From Gelatoporia subvermispora B (lineage: Eukaryota; Basidiomycota; Agaricomycetes; Polyporales; Gelatoporiaceae): 30,694 bases of DNA. The notes beneath the pieces were generated by a model, which searched no databases, had not been told where the DNA came from, and saw only the letters and a list, made by a program, of their open reading frames with translations. Position 1 is the first letter of the stretch, and each line of letters begins with the position of its first letter. The position numbers were made by a program, and so were the translations under genes. Below, one piece after another: positions 10,196-21,599 of the stretch. The stretch covers positions 184,275 through 214,968 of the forward strand of contig KB445816.1 in assembly GCA_000320605.2 (NCBI GenBank), written 5' to 3'.

Positions 10196-11989
10196 TCTTC
10201 AAAGCTGAGATCTACTGTATTAGGATATCGTATCTACTATCAATCACCACACCTCGCTCTTGTAGACCATAATTCTTTTCTCGTCCCTAAATTCTCGCAC
10301 CCCGACTCTATCCTCTCAGATTCGCAAACCGATTCCGGGACTATTCAACATTTGCGCCGAGATGCCTCTGTCTGGATGTGATGTTACTCAGCCCTTGAAC
10401 GAGACGTTTCTCCCCGTTCGTTCATGATGGGGCCCTCTCGCTGAATCATAGCTGTCATCTGGGAGATCTCTCAGTCGCATGTGGGATCTGCACGCCCATG
10501 CGAGCACTCGACACATTCCGAGGCGCAGACATAGGATTATGAAGCAATCCCGATCTCCCTCTCCGCCTCCGGTATCAAAGGTGGATATCCCCTTCTGCAC
10601 CTGCTTCAACCCGGAATCTGCACATCCAAGTTTCAATGTCATGACTGGCTGGTATGTCTGATCATTCACGCTGATTGCAAAGCGTCAGTGTAACTGACAA
10701 TCGGATTTTATCGCAACATGGATGGTCTAGTACTCGTCGTGATCTCTCGCTCATTGCCTAATTTGTCTAGGGGTTGCTCTTCTCGCGCGCCATTACCATG
10801 CTGGGCTCGTCTCCATGCACAATTGCACGCCCCGTTCTTTTCTTCTACGCGCACTTCGTTGAACAATCTGACCGCATGCGCACTAAACCGTACGGTCATC
10901 AGAGAGCCATCTGTCATCTCCGTTGCGCTTGCGCGGCGCGAACGCGCCACCGAGGGACTTATTTGCACTTATATCAAGTTTTTGGATCACGACCCGCAGC
11001 GCCGCCGGAAGTGCCCGATGAGACGCGTTCCATTGCTTCATCCAGGTTCTCGCAGTCCACTTCGGAAGCAAACCGGAGGATCGGGGCGAGAATCATAAGT
11101 CAGAAGACCGGTGGACATTTGATAGATGTAGTCGCGTCCGCGGGTGAAGTCAGGGTGCCAGCAGAGACTCGCTTGCATGGCAAACCAGGCATGAGGACAG
11201 CTACAGTATGGTACCGACAATTGCAAACGGGTCGCCCCGCAAGCCAGAGGTCCACATCCCGAGGAATATTGTGGCAGCAATAAGAAACGTCGGCCAGTGA
11301 TTTGTCATGAAGGTGATCCTCCCTATCCTCGACTGAGTTCATCGAGATCTTTAGCACCCACCGCCTGCAGAACAAAGGCATCTGAGACTTGGTCGAAGCC
11401 GCCCCATATAAAGCCTCGGGCTAGCTCGTCGCGAGTACAGATACGGCTCATTAGACAAGTCCATTGCCTATTGTACCATATTGGTACTCGAGCTGGGCGA
11501 CGATCAAAATCAAAAGCGGAACCACGTCGTCAGCAACGCAGGCGGTGAAGAAGGAGACCCAAGACCTCAGGCGTTTTGCGATGAGAGGTGTTCACAATTG
11601 TATAGCATAGCCAGAGTGCACGATGGGGAGGCCATCAAGAAAATGTCCAGTTTGTCTTAATGTGTCTTCCATTCCTTTCGGGGTAGTTGTGACGCACGCT
11701 AGCGCGCTGCAGCAGGGCAGAGAAGTTGCCACCAACCCCGAAAGAAAAACAAGACGCGTTAACTCAACGCGACATTTTTCTGATGACTTAGCAGCTGGCA
11801 TTGCAAATGCCCCCGCGGGAGTCAAGGACCGGGGGCAAATGTGCTATAGCTTGCACAGGACTTCACTCGGTCAGAAAACAGAAGGGTCGAATGACCTGAG
11901 ACTCGTGCTGAGAAGCGTTGCCAATCTGCAAGGTAGCTGGAATGACCCAGAGATGGCGACGCGAGGACGGTGACGTGACCCATCGGACA
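10196..11989. other. No supported gene; possible minus-strand exon pieces
   Basis: I recognise no family here. The minus strand around 10880-11080 reads LPKWTARTWMKQWNASHRALPAALRV in one frame, a protein-like composition flanked by possible splice sites, and 11100-11380 is open in another frame. Neither extends into a convincing gene. The 11592-11825 minus frame (77 residues) is also unassigned. The region may hold a decayed gene. Confidence 0.4.
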
Positions 11990-12890
11990 GCTGTACTGTC
12001 ACCGCGCGCTCGTCCAGGACCTGCTGCGATGGCGTCGTTCGGTGACCTACACTTGTCGGCACATACCGAAGCCAGCCTGCCACAGTGGGCGATTGAACTG
12101 CTTCATTGGTCGTATTTTAAATCGCCTCGGCTCCTTCTGGCTGATTCCCAAGCTTGGCTGGAACCTGCACAGCGGGCGATCGTCATCCTGTTGAGACCGA
12201 TGTCAGCAACTCTGCCATTGCGATTCAAGGGGACGCGCAAGGCTTCTAGAGCAGTCGCCGATGATGTGCCATCCTGCCTCTCTCCAGATGAGGCGATCGT
12301 TTCACTTCGACGTGGCATGGGCCGTCCGCCACGTGAGTCCGGTTGGTGTGTGATTATATGCGCCGGAACGCGCCAGGGAGCGCAGACAATTCAAACAACG
12401 CGAGCGAGTCTTGGTCTCTGATCTGCCGCAAAGGGTCGTCGACACATTGAAGGACATAGTGACCGTCCTCTGAATTACACATCAGCAGATGTTGCCACCT
12501 CGCGCTTTTACCTCAGCTCCCAGACTCCCCCATCCGTCTTAGCAGCCCACTGCGCATGAAGAGAAGATTGGATTGGGGCGACCGGTACACTGTGGAGAAA
12601 AACAATGTCTAATCATGGGTCTGACTATTGGGTCCGTATGTCGTGCCTCGGTCCAGCCTCTGACCTTCCTGTTGATCAAGATGTGGCGTCTCGATACCTA
12701 GCAGCGTTACCGTCAGGTTTCCAGGTAAGCAATTGGAAATATATTTGCACTCTGAGAGCTCACGTAGCGCTTGATTTACCGGCTCGGTATCCCCGAGAGC
12801 ATTGCACCGTCAAGAGGACGTGCTGTATGCACAACTCAGATACTCCATGTGATCGCAAGGGCTGTCGAAGGTCGCGCCGCCTCAGTTGAT

Positions 12891-12902
12891 CTGATGCATC
12901 AG
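12891..12902. repeat. 12-bp palindrome at the left edge of an insertion
   Basis: CTGATGCATCAG is a perfect palindrome at the point where copy A stops matching copy B (GTTGATCTG... against GTTGACCTT...). It may mark an insertion boundary. Confidence 0.5.
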
Positions 12903-12926
12903 GAAAATACTGAATTCACTTTGGCG

Positions 12927-12966
12927 CCGCTTTCCCCACTTTTGGCCAGAAAAGTAGGGAAAGCGG
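12927..12966. repeat. Nested inverted repeat 1
   Basis: The outer arms CCGCTTTCCC (12927-12936) and GGGAAAGCGG (12957-12966) are exact reverse complements. Between them, ACTTTTGG (12938-12945) faces CCAGAAAAGT (12946-12955) with one base bulged or mismatched. The whole could fold into a 40-base hairpin almost without a loop. Confidence 0.9.
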
Positions 12967-12999
12967 GAAAATCCCAGTCCCCTGGGACTGGGATTTTCC
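12966..12999. repeat. Nested inverted repeat 2: perfect 16-bp arms, 2-base loop
   Basis: The left arm GGAAAATCCCAGTCCC (12966-12981) is the exact reverse complement of the right arm at 12984-12999, with only CT between them. It abuts the first palindrome. The flank after it, CACTTTTACCGCTTTC, resembles the CCGCTTTCCCCACTTTT of palindrome 1 with its parts permuted. The cluster lies in a stretch absent from copy B, suggesting a small mobile (MITE-like) insertion. Confidence 0.9.
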
Positions 13000-13233
13000 A
13001 CTTTTACCGCTTTCAGGGAGAATACCGCCCGAAAAAGACGTCAAAGCAACCAAAGAAATGGGAGATTTTGCTGATGCCTGCTCCCCTGAAATCTAAAAGG
13101 TGAATGGGCTGGCCGTCTATATACTACGCAACTCTGCAAACGCGTGATAACCCGCGACCGGATTTTGAATCTCGGCCGGTTCGTGGGAGCGTTGCGTGAT
13201 CAGTACATCTATGATGTTCTCAGGTTGTACATC

Positions 13234-13247
13234 TATATATGCGCTGA
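13234..13247 (+). promoter_or_regulatory. TATA-type promoter element of DUF6533 gene A
   Basis: TATATATGCGCTGA lies about 60 bases before the ATG at 13298. The same motif precedes gene B at a similar distance, so it is a good core-promoter candidate. Confidence 0.6.
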
Positions 13248-13297
13248 TATCTTCACTAAACACTACCAGGTTCCGAATCTTGGTCCCGCCCGCGACC

Positions 13298-15096
13298 ATG
13301 TCTGAAATTTACGGCTCACTCGCTAGCCAGATGGCCAGCTTCGTCAGCTCCACGTGAGTGTCAACGATGGCCAAAAACACCTATTCTGCTGACAGGACAT
13401 GTGGTCCGCTCTCTGAAGTGTCATCGAGAACTATTGCGTTGCCGCCTCTGCCGGTACGTCATGTACGCAGTGTACGCAATACAAGTCCGTGACCCTCGTT
13501 TTCATAGCCCTCGTGCTTTACGATCACATCTGCACGATCCCTCAAGAAGTGCAGGTGATATGGGGAAGCAAACTAACTAGCACCATGGTCCTATTCCACG
13601 CCAACCGGTGGTTGATCCTGGCATATACAATCCTGGCTATCGCGGGGGAATTTATTCATCCCAGGACAAGTGTTGTACTAGTGCCTTGATCTAGACCGAG
13701 CTTGCACCCATTGACGCAGGTCGTCCCAGAGGTCAGATCCTTATCCACTACGAGAACCTGGATCTGAATCGTGCATCTGACCTTCGACTCTCAGTTGTGC
13801 CGTGGTGAGCTACGCGAGTAATGCGCTCGAGTTATGCTTAGTCGCCCTATGGGCAGGTGAGCCAGAACTACGCATACATTGGGTAGCAATTGACGATCCT
13901 TGACAGTATTCTCTGGGATCCGTGTCTATGCGCTCAGCGGAGGCAGCCGATTCCTGCCGCTCGTCGTCACATTGCTGAGCTTGGTGCCCGTTGGTACAAA
14001 TGCGGTGAGTTAGAAATGTGTGAATGCCACAGAAGTAGGATATTGAGGTCTGCACACCTTGCATAGTACAATTACTTCCACAAAATTGGTTTTCAGATAG
14101 CCGCTTTACCGGTGTTTGGGGTGCGATGCCTGGTTCTCGAGGACAAATCCGAGACAACAAACACGAGGTTAGTGAGCAAGTCATCACTGCATAACCCACG
14201 ACCGATGTCTTTTCTCTACGTAGATGTATGTCCCCGTCGTCATGCGATTTACCGCTGACATGCTTGCAGTGGAGATCAGTACCCGAGTGCCAGTCATCAT
14301 GGCAGATACCGTCACCCTTGTCGTTACATGCTGGAAGACATGGGCTACGGTACGGATGGCCCACGAGCACAATGTGAAGACGCCACTCATGACTCTACTT
14401 CTCCGAGATGGTGCGTCATAAAATCTTTCTCAGACCTACCCGACCTCATACATATACATTAGGGACCTTGTATTTTATGTCAGTAGAGCAGTGCGCAAAT
14501 TCACCACATGCTAAACACACTGTCCAGAGGTCTCTTGTCCATCAATTTATTGAACGTCGTCGGGCAGACGACTAATGTACGCAACCTTCTATCACCTGAC
14601 ATGATCATCAGTTCCTGATACATGGAGTAAAGATATTTGCATATGCCGGTGCATTCTCAACACCGTAAAGTGAACCTCCTGAATCTACTACGCGCACTAA
14701 GTTCGCCCATATTGCAGGCTGTCCTCGATCATCATCACGCACTTCCTCCTCAACCTCCGTCAGCTCGCCCATGGCTCACCAGATGACACTTCTCGCCCAT
14801 CCTTCACGCGAGATGGGGCACCCGACGCGGTTCACTCTCAGTCATCGAGCTTGCGATTCGGGTCGTTCGTGGGGAATATGGGCGAGTCACTCATCGATGG
14901 CTCCGAGGATGACGATCGCGACGTGAATTGGGACGACGACGTGCAACACAACGTAGACGACGCGTGCCTCGACGCCCAGATCATATACGATTCGCCAGAC
15001 GCTTCCGCGGTCCCAGTTCGTGACGCGTTGCCTGAAGATGTGATGGAGGGCGAAAGGCAAGTCGATCAAGTGGCGGATCTCGAGCCACTCGTGTAA
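13298..15096 (+). CDS. DUF6533 family membrane protein, copy A
   Basis: Predicted multi-span membrane protein of the DUF6533 family, which is expanded in basidiomycetes; function unknown. Exon 1 (13298-13353) begins MSEIYGSLASQ; exon 2 is 13396-13453. The family signature ALVLYDHICTI...VIWGSK...LFHANRWLILAY ends near 13674. Later exons give CAVVSYASNALELCLVALWA, FSGIRVYALSGGSRF...LVPVGTNA, RVPVIMADTVTLVVTCWKTW with NVKTPLMTLLLRDG, then TLYF, GLLSINLLNVVG, FAYAGAFSTP and SIIITHFLLNLRQLAHG. The last exon adds an acidic cytosolic tail (GESLIDGSEDDDRD) and stops at 15096. I count about seven hydrophobic segments. Splice phases join cleanly except around exon 3: its 5' boundary and the 13675-13800 junction are unresolved. 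No clear lesion was seen. About 330-350 residues are expected. Confidence 0.8.
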
Positions 15097-17165
15097 GCAC
15101 TCTGGTATCTTCTCTGGAGGTGAGCCTTGTGTTTTCAGCTCGTGAACTCTGCATGCTAATCAGTCTCACAGATCTTCCCTTTCTTGTTACTACTTATTGA
15201 TCGTATGTATCCGGCTCTGCCCGAAGTAGAACGATATCCCCCACCTAGACTGTTATCTTGGTTGTGCTCGCATGCGGGCTCTATTCCAGCTCTCAGAATG
15301 CGGAAATTGTTCATGTTTATTTACCATTATCTATACCGGTCACGGTAGAGGACTTAGGGGAGTTTTGGAGCACTGTATTTATTGGGAACATCTCGCTGCT
15401 ACACCTACTGGTCCACACTACTCGTCCGCTAGATCACGGTGTGCAACGCAGTGAAGACCTCGCAGCTCGCTCTCGTTCTCCTGCTTACGCGATTGCATTT
15501 GGGTAGATGCGCTGGACGTTGCAGAGACGGCGGCTACCTCCAGGGTGGTGACATCGATTTTATCTCCAGATACAGCCGCGTCGAATGTCCTCATTTACCC
15601 ATTGTCAGGGGTGTGTTGTCTGCGTCGTTACGTAGTTTCCAGGATCCTAAGAGAAGGAAGGCTCGCTCACCAGCAAGCTTCTGTATTGGTCAGCGTGAGG
15701 TCAGAATGGAGTTGAGCAACATAACATGTTCTCAGACTCACAACTGAAGAGGGGCTAGACATGCCAAGCACGCCTCCATTAAAGCGCCGAGTGTCACCAT
15801 CGGAGTGAGAGGACGCGTTTGGCTTTGCACGGAGCGCTGTTTCGGTAGATTTTGCCGAGGGTGTCTATATGCGCCGAATATGGATAGTGCGCGATCTGCC
15901 AATTGGAGATAGCAAAAGTACAGGAACGACTTTAGCATGGCACATACAAAGCGGATGACCCAGTACTTACCTTATGGACGGACAGTCATCAGGAAACATT
16001 CAGTTGTAAGCCATAGTTATAGAAAACGCACAAGGGACTCGGGCTCACCAGAAGAGGTGCCTGCCGCAATCACATCCTTACCACGTGTGAGAGGTTCAGT
16101 ATCGTCCTGAGCCGGCGCATATATCCTACCCTTCGAGCATTGTGGCGCATGTCTTGGTAATGAAGGCGGAGACAGGCCTGACTGCGAGCGGAAGTGGAGA
16201 GGAGTCAGGACGCAGAGATAGCTGACATGAGTACTGTAGTGTCCGAACAGGAGCGGCTGAATGCGGCATTGCAGGGTACCGACCGTTAGGAGCATCCGCT
16301 GCAGTCCTAGCGTCGAGGACAATGAGTGAGACGAGACCAAGTCGGATAGGAAGATTTGGCGCACCTATGGTGGTATCTGCAAGCTCGTCTGCCCTAGTGC
16401 CTGTCCGCACGCTCTCGATGGCGACAGCACGTCTGGCGCGTCCAAGCCTCCCTCCGGTTGGTTGCGAGACGACGGCAGCGGGGAATCGGCCTGCAGCGGG
16501 TGGGGAGGAAGTGTATGCTCTTTTGGCTGACGTCGTGCCAAGGCCCCGATCGCGCAGAAATCCGATCGTGTGCGCGCTGGCTTCGAAAGGCATCGTCGAT
16601 CGACTCGTACAAGACGTGATACCAGCGCCGGATACTTGCGATAGAAGGTACGTCTCAGAGAGAGTAGTGGAAGTGCGCCTCTAGCACAGCAGCAGGCTGG
16701 TCTGTGCTGCTCGGCCGCCTGCAATATTAATGCACGCCTGGACACACGATCGCGCCGATCACGTGCGTCCGATCTGCGCTTCAGGGCAGGCATTCTCGCG
16801 CTTGCGCGTTTTCTCTGCCTGATGGGCGTTCGCAGCTTCGTCACGCAGTGAGCTCGCTGAGCAGCATTCCCCCTCTCGTCTTTGTTTCCCTTCCTCATAG
16901 CCTGATCCGAGCTTCAATGACTGTCTATGATATCCTACGTTTCCATGCAAGGTGTCAAATTATGAATAGGCGACTTCACTAGCGATTTCTTGCCCGCTGC
17001 AGGGGCTCGCAATCGTTGGCCCTCTGTCGCGACTGCGGACACGGACCCATGCTGAACAGCTATTACTGCATCAAGTGACTTTGGAACATTGCCATTGGTC
17101 TCGCATCCCAAATATGTTACTGCATTAGTTCGACGAGTTCTCTGGGTTTGGCAACATGCGACCTG
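15097..17165. other. 3' part of copy A, no supported gene
   Basis: Conserved with 27774-29565 but without a reading frame that survives in both copies. It includes a second TATATGCGCCGAAT-type element at 15864-15880 and several GC-rich chance frames around 16100-16900. It may be the remains of a second gene that belonged to the duplicated unit. Confidence 0.5.
15864..15880 (+). promoter_or_regulatory. Second TATA/GCGC element, copy A
   Basis: TCTATATGCGCCGAATA, in the same orientation and with the same core as the element before the DUF6533 start. Its counterpart in copy B is at 28457-28470. No preserved open frame follows it in both copies. Confidence 0.4.
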
Positions 17166-17499
17166 TAAGCGAGTGATTTGATCTAGGTCGGTTTCCTCAT
17201 CAAAAGCTCGTGTCTATCTGTTCTGCTCCCCTTTGGTGTTAACTAGATGCCAAGGACCCAGCGGCGAAAGCATTCAGGAGGCCAGATACAACAAGCCCAT
17301 CGGTTATCGACCGCACTTATGGAGGACCACGAGCCGATTGTTCCGCGCCTTCGGTCTCAGCGATAGATCCTGCTTTTCGATTCGATATCATGGTCCGGTA
17401 GTACGTCTATTTGCCCATTCTCATCAAGAAATTGGCTGATAATTAGATCTTACCGCAGGGCGAACGTTCTCTCACTCGTCGCGACCACATTCTCATTGG
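17166..17499. other. Spacer after copy A, nothing recognised
   Basis: The match to copy B fades out here. Only short frames are present. I see no exon, RNA gene or repeat that I can support. Confidence 0.4.
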
Positions 17500-17770
17500 C
17501 CGATCCAGTAAGGAGTTGCTCTGAGTTGCGCTCCACTGCTACTCCACGTTCGCCTCCGTGTGCAGTCACGGGTTACGTTCCGTGTCCCTGTCGCGCTCGT
17601 GCGGCACAAGTGCACTTCCGAGGGGCCCATCGATACCTTCATCGAGTTCCCATACCACAGCCCATAGCGCCCTCGTTTCCCCCCACACGGTCCTTAGACA
17701 ACTCGTACGTTGAGATCACGGTCTATACCCTGGGACGCCAGGGCATCCACCATCTCCGTCACGATCGCTA
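17500..17770 (+). pseudogene. Decayed paralogous piece 1 (pairs with 19470-19830)
   Basis: This piece aligns by eye with 19470-19830. Both contain TTCGCCTCCGTGTGCAGTC or the near-identical CTCGCCTCCGTGTGCAGTC. Next comes a stretch that translates here as RVPVALVRHKCTSEGPIDTF and in the other piece as RIPVTLRQHNSTSKELLDAF, a conservative pattern that suggests coding ancestry. Here the frame stops shortly after EFPYHSP. The pattern faintly recalls the post-F-box region of basidiomycete F-box proteins, but no F-box is visible and I do not assign a function. Confidence 0.4.
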
Positions 17771-19469
17771 GGCACGTGCGCATGTCCGAGGATCTGATAC
17801 ACGCACTCATCGGACTCCTGCATGACAACGCGCTGCACATGGTCAAACGCCACGCACCTCCCTAAGCCAGCGCGCACTTCCGCTCGCGCAGTTTCGTTGC
17901 TGGAGACCGCACTACTGGCACGCGAAACACGTACATATGGTCCGGGTTTCTGCATACCCCGCCCTCCATATGACTCATGTGAGGCGGGGTGCGCAGAACG
18001 CAATGCGGATAAGCCTGTAACCAAGTCTTAGCCGGGATGAGTGAGTGGCCAGGGCGGTCCGAAATGACAGCGGAACGCCAGGACTTTATATGTCATTCCT
18101 CGGCATCTCTCTTCGCCTTTGACGTCAAGGATAGACCCTGTCCTTCGTGCCCGCTTTCATTCGAATTTCGTACACACTCTGTATCTTGAAATCTAGCTCA
18201 ACTGCTTTGTCTAGTTATCCATTTTTATCAAACACTCAAAACACTATTCACGTAGTGATATCACAAAGTTGCCGTTTGATCCCTTGTCTCGACCCTGTCC
18301 CTCTTCGCTTGTTCATTTACCGCCTAGTTTTCTTTGCGATCAGGGCTATAACATCCTTACTTTGACACGCGAGTTGTATGTTCCCCGCCTCTCTTTGAGG
18401 AGGTCTGATCTGACGATTTGACTGCATACAGTCTGTCTGAAGGGGCAACCGCGTGCAGGAGCAGGCTATCCTTACGCTCGTGCGGCGCTGGTGCATGCCA
18501 GGACGAGGGGTGCTTTCATGAGCTCGTCAGGTTCGTGCACAAATTACACAAAGCCGTCGTGCTCCCTTCTACTTCACCCCTCCCATCCTCCATCTCCTGA
18601 TGTTTACCTGGTACGCATGGTGTATGCGCTGTATCACAACATTGGCGAACTCGCTGTACGCACATACATTGCCTGGGGTCCCGCATGTCTCGCCCTTCGT
18701 GATTGTCAAGTTCGACATTCGTATAGCCTATCTTTAACTCCAGTAACTAGGGAATATAAGTGACCTCAAACTTGGTGACGATTTCGACGTGACGGATATA
18801 CCGAGAGCGAACGCAGAGATGCTGGACTTCGGCCACCACGCGCACCATACTGGCCCAGCTACCGTCAAGAGGTACAGGCCTGAATTCGAAGAATCCAAAC
18901 CATAGTGACGTTCCCGGTGGTGCAAAAAGTCCGACAAAGGTTCGGATAGGTAGCCAGGCGCATGAGCCGAGTATAGCCGAGACGGTGCATGAGATGGCGC
19001 TCCACGTTTGTATAGGCAACGAAGGCCACAACGAACCCCACTCCACAAGGCTTTGGCTTGGACAACGAACCCCACTCCACAAGGCTTTGGCTTGGACAAC
19101 GTACCTGCTACACAACTGTACAAAAATCCGCGGCGAGCTTGTAACGATCTGACCCTAGTTTGTTGATGGTAGACACAAGGTGCGTAGTGTCTAACGGTCT
19201 ATCATCGAGTTGCCCAAGAATATGCTCAGGGCGTCCTTGTGCACCGGTGGAGGTCCACGATCGATCCCTCCACACATCTCCTGGACCTCTGTATCAGCGA
19301 TACATTCCACCTTCGAGTATGCTGAATACTGTTTGGCTCGACATTATACCCATGCAGCACGTCTAGTTGCTCATTCAGCCTATGAGGCGACTGATAATCT
19401 GTTTCTATTACGAAGCGGGCGGCTTCTCGCTCGGTGCGATCGCTACTTTATCGACTATTCCATCTACTC
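17771..19469. other. No supported gene
   Basis: Only short frames on both strands. The minus frame at 18747-19115 has protein-like stretches (PPGTSLWFGFFEFRPVPLDG) but is extended by the tandem duplication below and matches nothing I know. The AT-richer stretch at 18060-18370 resembles a promoter or untranslated region, without a gene that I can attach. Confidence 0.4.
19028..19095. repeat. 34-bp unit duplicated in tandem
   Basis: Two exact head-to-tail copies (19028-19061 and 19062-19095) of a unit that begins ACAACGAACCCCACTCC and ends GGCTTTGGCTTGG, followed by the first six bases of a third. Perfect identity suggests a recent event. Because 34 is not a multiple of three, the duplication shifts any frame through it. 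Confidence 0.95.
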
Positions 19470-19830
19470 CTGTCCCCCACTCAAGCTTCACTGCCATGCG
19501 ACGCTCGCCTCCGTGTGCAGTCGAGTATTTTACTATTCCCATCTACGCGCATCTCTTCGGACGATTCGACCGCGTTCACGCTGAGGCGCACGGGCAGCCG
19601 AAGTGATCCGCCATCGCCGTATCCCTGTTACTCTCAGACAGCACAACAGCACTTCCAAAGAGCTCCTTGACGCATTCGTCCAGTTCCGGGCCACAACCCA
19701 CAGCTCCGCGGCGCACTGTCCGATGCGATGCGCCCTATCCTGCGGGTCCCCACACGCAATCTTGGCACTGCATTGGCGCGGTGATGGCACCGCTATACGA
19801 TCGGAGCATGCATATGTGGTCCTGGAATCC
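19470..19830 (+). pseudogene. Decayed paralogous piece 2 (pairs with 17500-17770)
   Basis: The longer of two diverged copies. The frame that opens at 19603 reads RIPVTLRQHNSTSKELLDAF and stays open to 19902. Upstream, LASVCSR lies in a different frame, so an intact gene would need a frameshift or intron. The product is unassigned. A resemblance to F-box protein layout (LASVCSRW..., then RLPLTL-type motifs) is suggestive only. Confidence 0.4.
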
Positions 19831-21599
19831 CCATATCTTGTCTTTCACAACGGATGGCGGCATTCCCTGTGCATATACACATATATATGTCCTTATCTGT
19901 AGTGGGAACATCTTGTCTCCTTCAGTGCCAACTCATCAAATATACTCATTCTCAGTGGCCGTGTACATGTGCTATCTACTGTCAGGGCAGGTGGAAGGAT
20001 GTCACTTCGCTCACGTTTCTAGCTATGCATCCCGTAACAACAAGCCCTGGACGCACTCGAACTATACTGTTGATGCTAGTCGGAGCGTAGGGAATCGCAC
20101 GCTAATTGTGCTCGTTCAGTCACAGGAAACGGCAAAAGGTGCACTGACACAGATCATTGCTACTCGGATAAAATCTGCTGTGACTGGCTATATGTGCGGG
20201 GCATAGGTCGCGTTGTGCGCCCGGATGACACTTGCAAGCAAATATTGGTTGATTTCTGCAAAAGGATAGTATGCATCTCCAGGGACCCTGTTCAATCATC
20301 AGGAGGTCACCCAGCTGGCTTTGTAGCCAGTCGTCTGCATTGAACGAGCTGTAGAGTACTCTGCATTAACATCTTCCATACACATACAAATGTTGCTGCT
20401 TGGTTTCACGCCTGGCATGTTGTGGCACTTTGCAAATACTCGGGACGGGCGACATTACCGAGAGGTCTGCGTACGAGTCGGAGATCCTCATCAGGATCTG
20501 GAAGCATGTCACAGCCAGATCAGAGAAGGATGTGGTTGACTTAGCCCGGCAAGTTTCCACGGTGACGTCGTATGCGGGAGCACAGTGAAGAATGCGAATG
20601 GGCCGCTGGTATGGCGAAGTGACACATCTTGGTGGATGGTGGTTTGTGAACTGCACGTAATTCTAGGACCGCACCGAGGGCCGTGCGTGCGAGCTGCTCG
20701 TATGCGATCGCGTGTCGGCCTCGCGAAAGAGTAAGCGGTCGAGTCCCATCCGGTAGGCTGAGGCGCTTGTCTCACAGCGAACGACGGGAACTCGGAGCAG
20801 AAGCAGAACTATAGTGCCCGCGCTGGTTCTGGTGTTCCCGGCGAATACTGGCACAACGCGGAAGTGGCGTGAGGCGAGGTAGCTCGTAACGGCTAGCATA
20901 GAATATCGGCGCAGGTGTATAGGGTTCCGGTCGTGCTAAAGTAGTCGTCGCAGATACACCGTACATGAGCGAATTATGCTTACCAGGGCATCCCGTAACG
21001 GCCCTGGCCGCTCTATCCACTGCTACTTCAGACCAACCTAGCATGCACCAACGTTGCGTGACTGCCGGCTCAGGAATAGATTGGAGTGGACGGTCTGATG
21101 ACGGACAATGTCAGGAAAGCTGGAGTGGTAAGTGTGTCGTCCAAGGATGCCGAGACGGCGCCGAGATCAAGCATGGTCGCGCGAGGCTAACGGCAGCTGG
21201 CGCTCCAGAACATGATCTGAACGGTATGAGCAGGCCTCAGTACCACTAGTGAGAGAGGCAGGACCTTGCGAGATTGGAGTACTGCCACATACCTGAGGCA
21301 AGGCGGGCTCGTCTACCGCAGTCACTGTCGACACGGGCATGATGATGACAGCATGTCTGACACGTCGAAGCAGCTCCCGGCGACTGCCCGCCAGTTCTTG
21401 GAGGGGATCATCCCACAGCGAGTGATGGCGCGCACGGAAGGGTCGGTCGAATACGAGTGACATCATGCCAGATCACAGAGAAGTCCCGAACCCGCTCGTG
21501 CGCGGGCTTGCTTCGGTGGTTGTCTTCTCCTGATCGCACGCACCTGTCAAAATGACCCTGATTAGCAAGGACGCGTATTAGAGAGCAGGGATACAATAT
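19831..21599. other. No supported gene
   Basis: Several open frames of 60-180 codons on both strands, none recognised. The plus frame 19667-20206 (179 residues) shows no domain. On the minus strand a frame ending at 21167 begins MMSLVFDRPFRARHHSLWDD and reads like protein, with a possible donor after DEPALPQV, but no continuation is convincing. The minus stretch 20780-20900 (TIVLLLLRVPVV) is hydrophobic. The region may contain broken membrane-protein genes. Confidence 0.35.

Larger units (their letters stand above)
11990..17165 (+). repeat. Segmental duplication, copy A
   Basis: The sequence from the GTCACCGCGCGCTCG stretch to about 17165 is matched in the same order and orientation by 24805-29565. 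Anchors include ATTGCGATTCAAGGGGACGC (12218 / 25050), the DUF6533 gene, TCATGTTTATTTACCAT (15311 / 27988), GGCGCACCTATGGTGG-like sequence (16356 / 28656) and CTTCAGGGCAGGCA (16782 / 29240). By eye, identity is high in the DUF6533 exons and lower elsewhere. Copy A is about 0.4 kb longer, partly through a palindrome-bearing insertion. Confidence 0.85.

Noticed and set aside
12605..12889. 94-codon plus-strand frame in copy A
   Set aside because: The matching sequence in copy B has a stop seven codons after the same ATG, and no family is recognisable.
15738..15938. Minus-strand frame with similar translation in copies A and B (CYLQLA...)
   Set aside because: The likeness follows from DNA similarity of the duplicated segments and breaks down after about 30 residues. 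It overlaps the TATA-type element and has no recognised family.
15937..16110. 57-codon plus-strand frame beginning MAHTKRMTQYLPYG below the second TATA element in copy A
   Set aside because: The equivalent place in copy B has an ATG but stops after 13 codons, so the frame is not preserved across the duplication.
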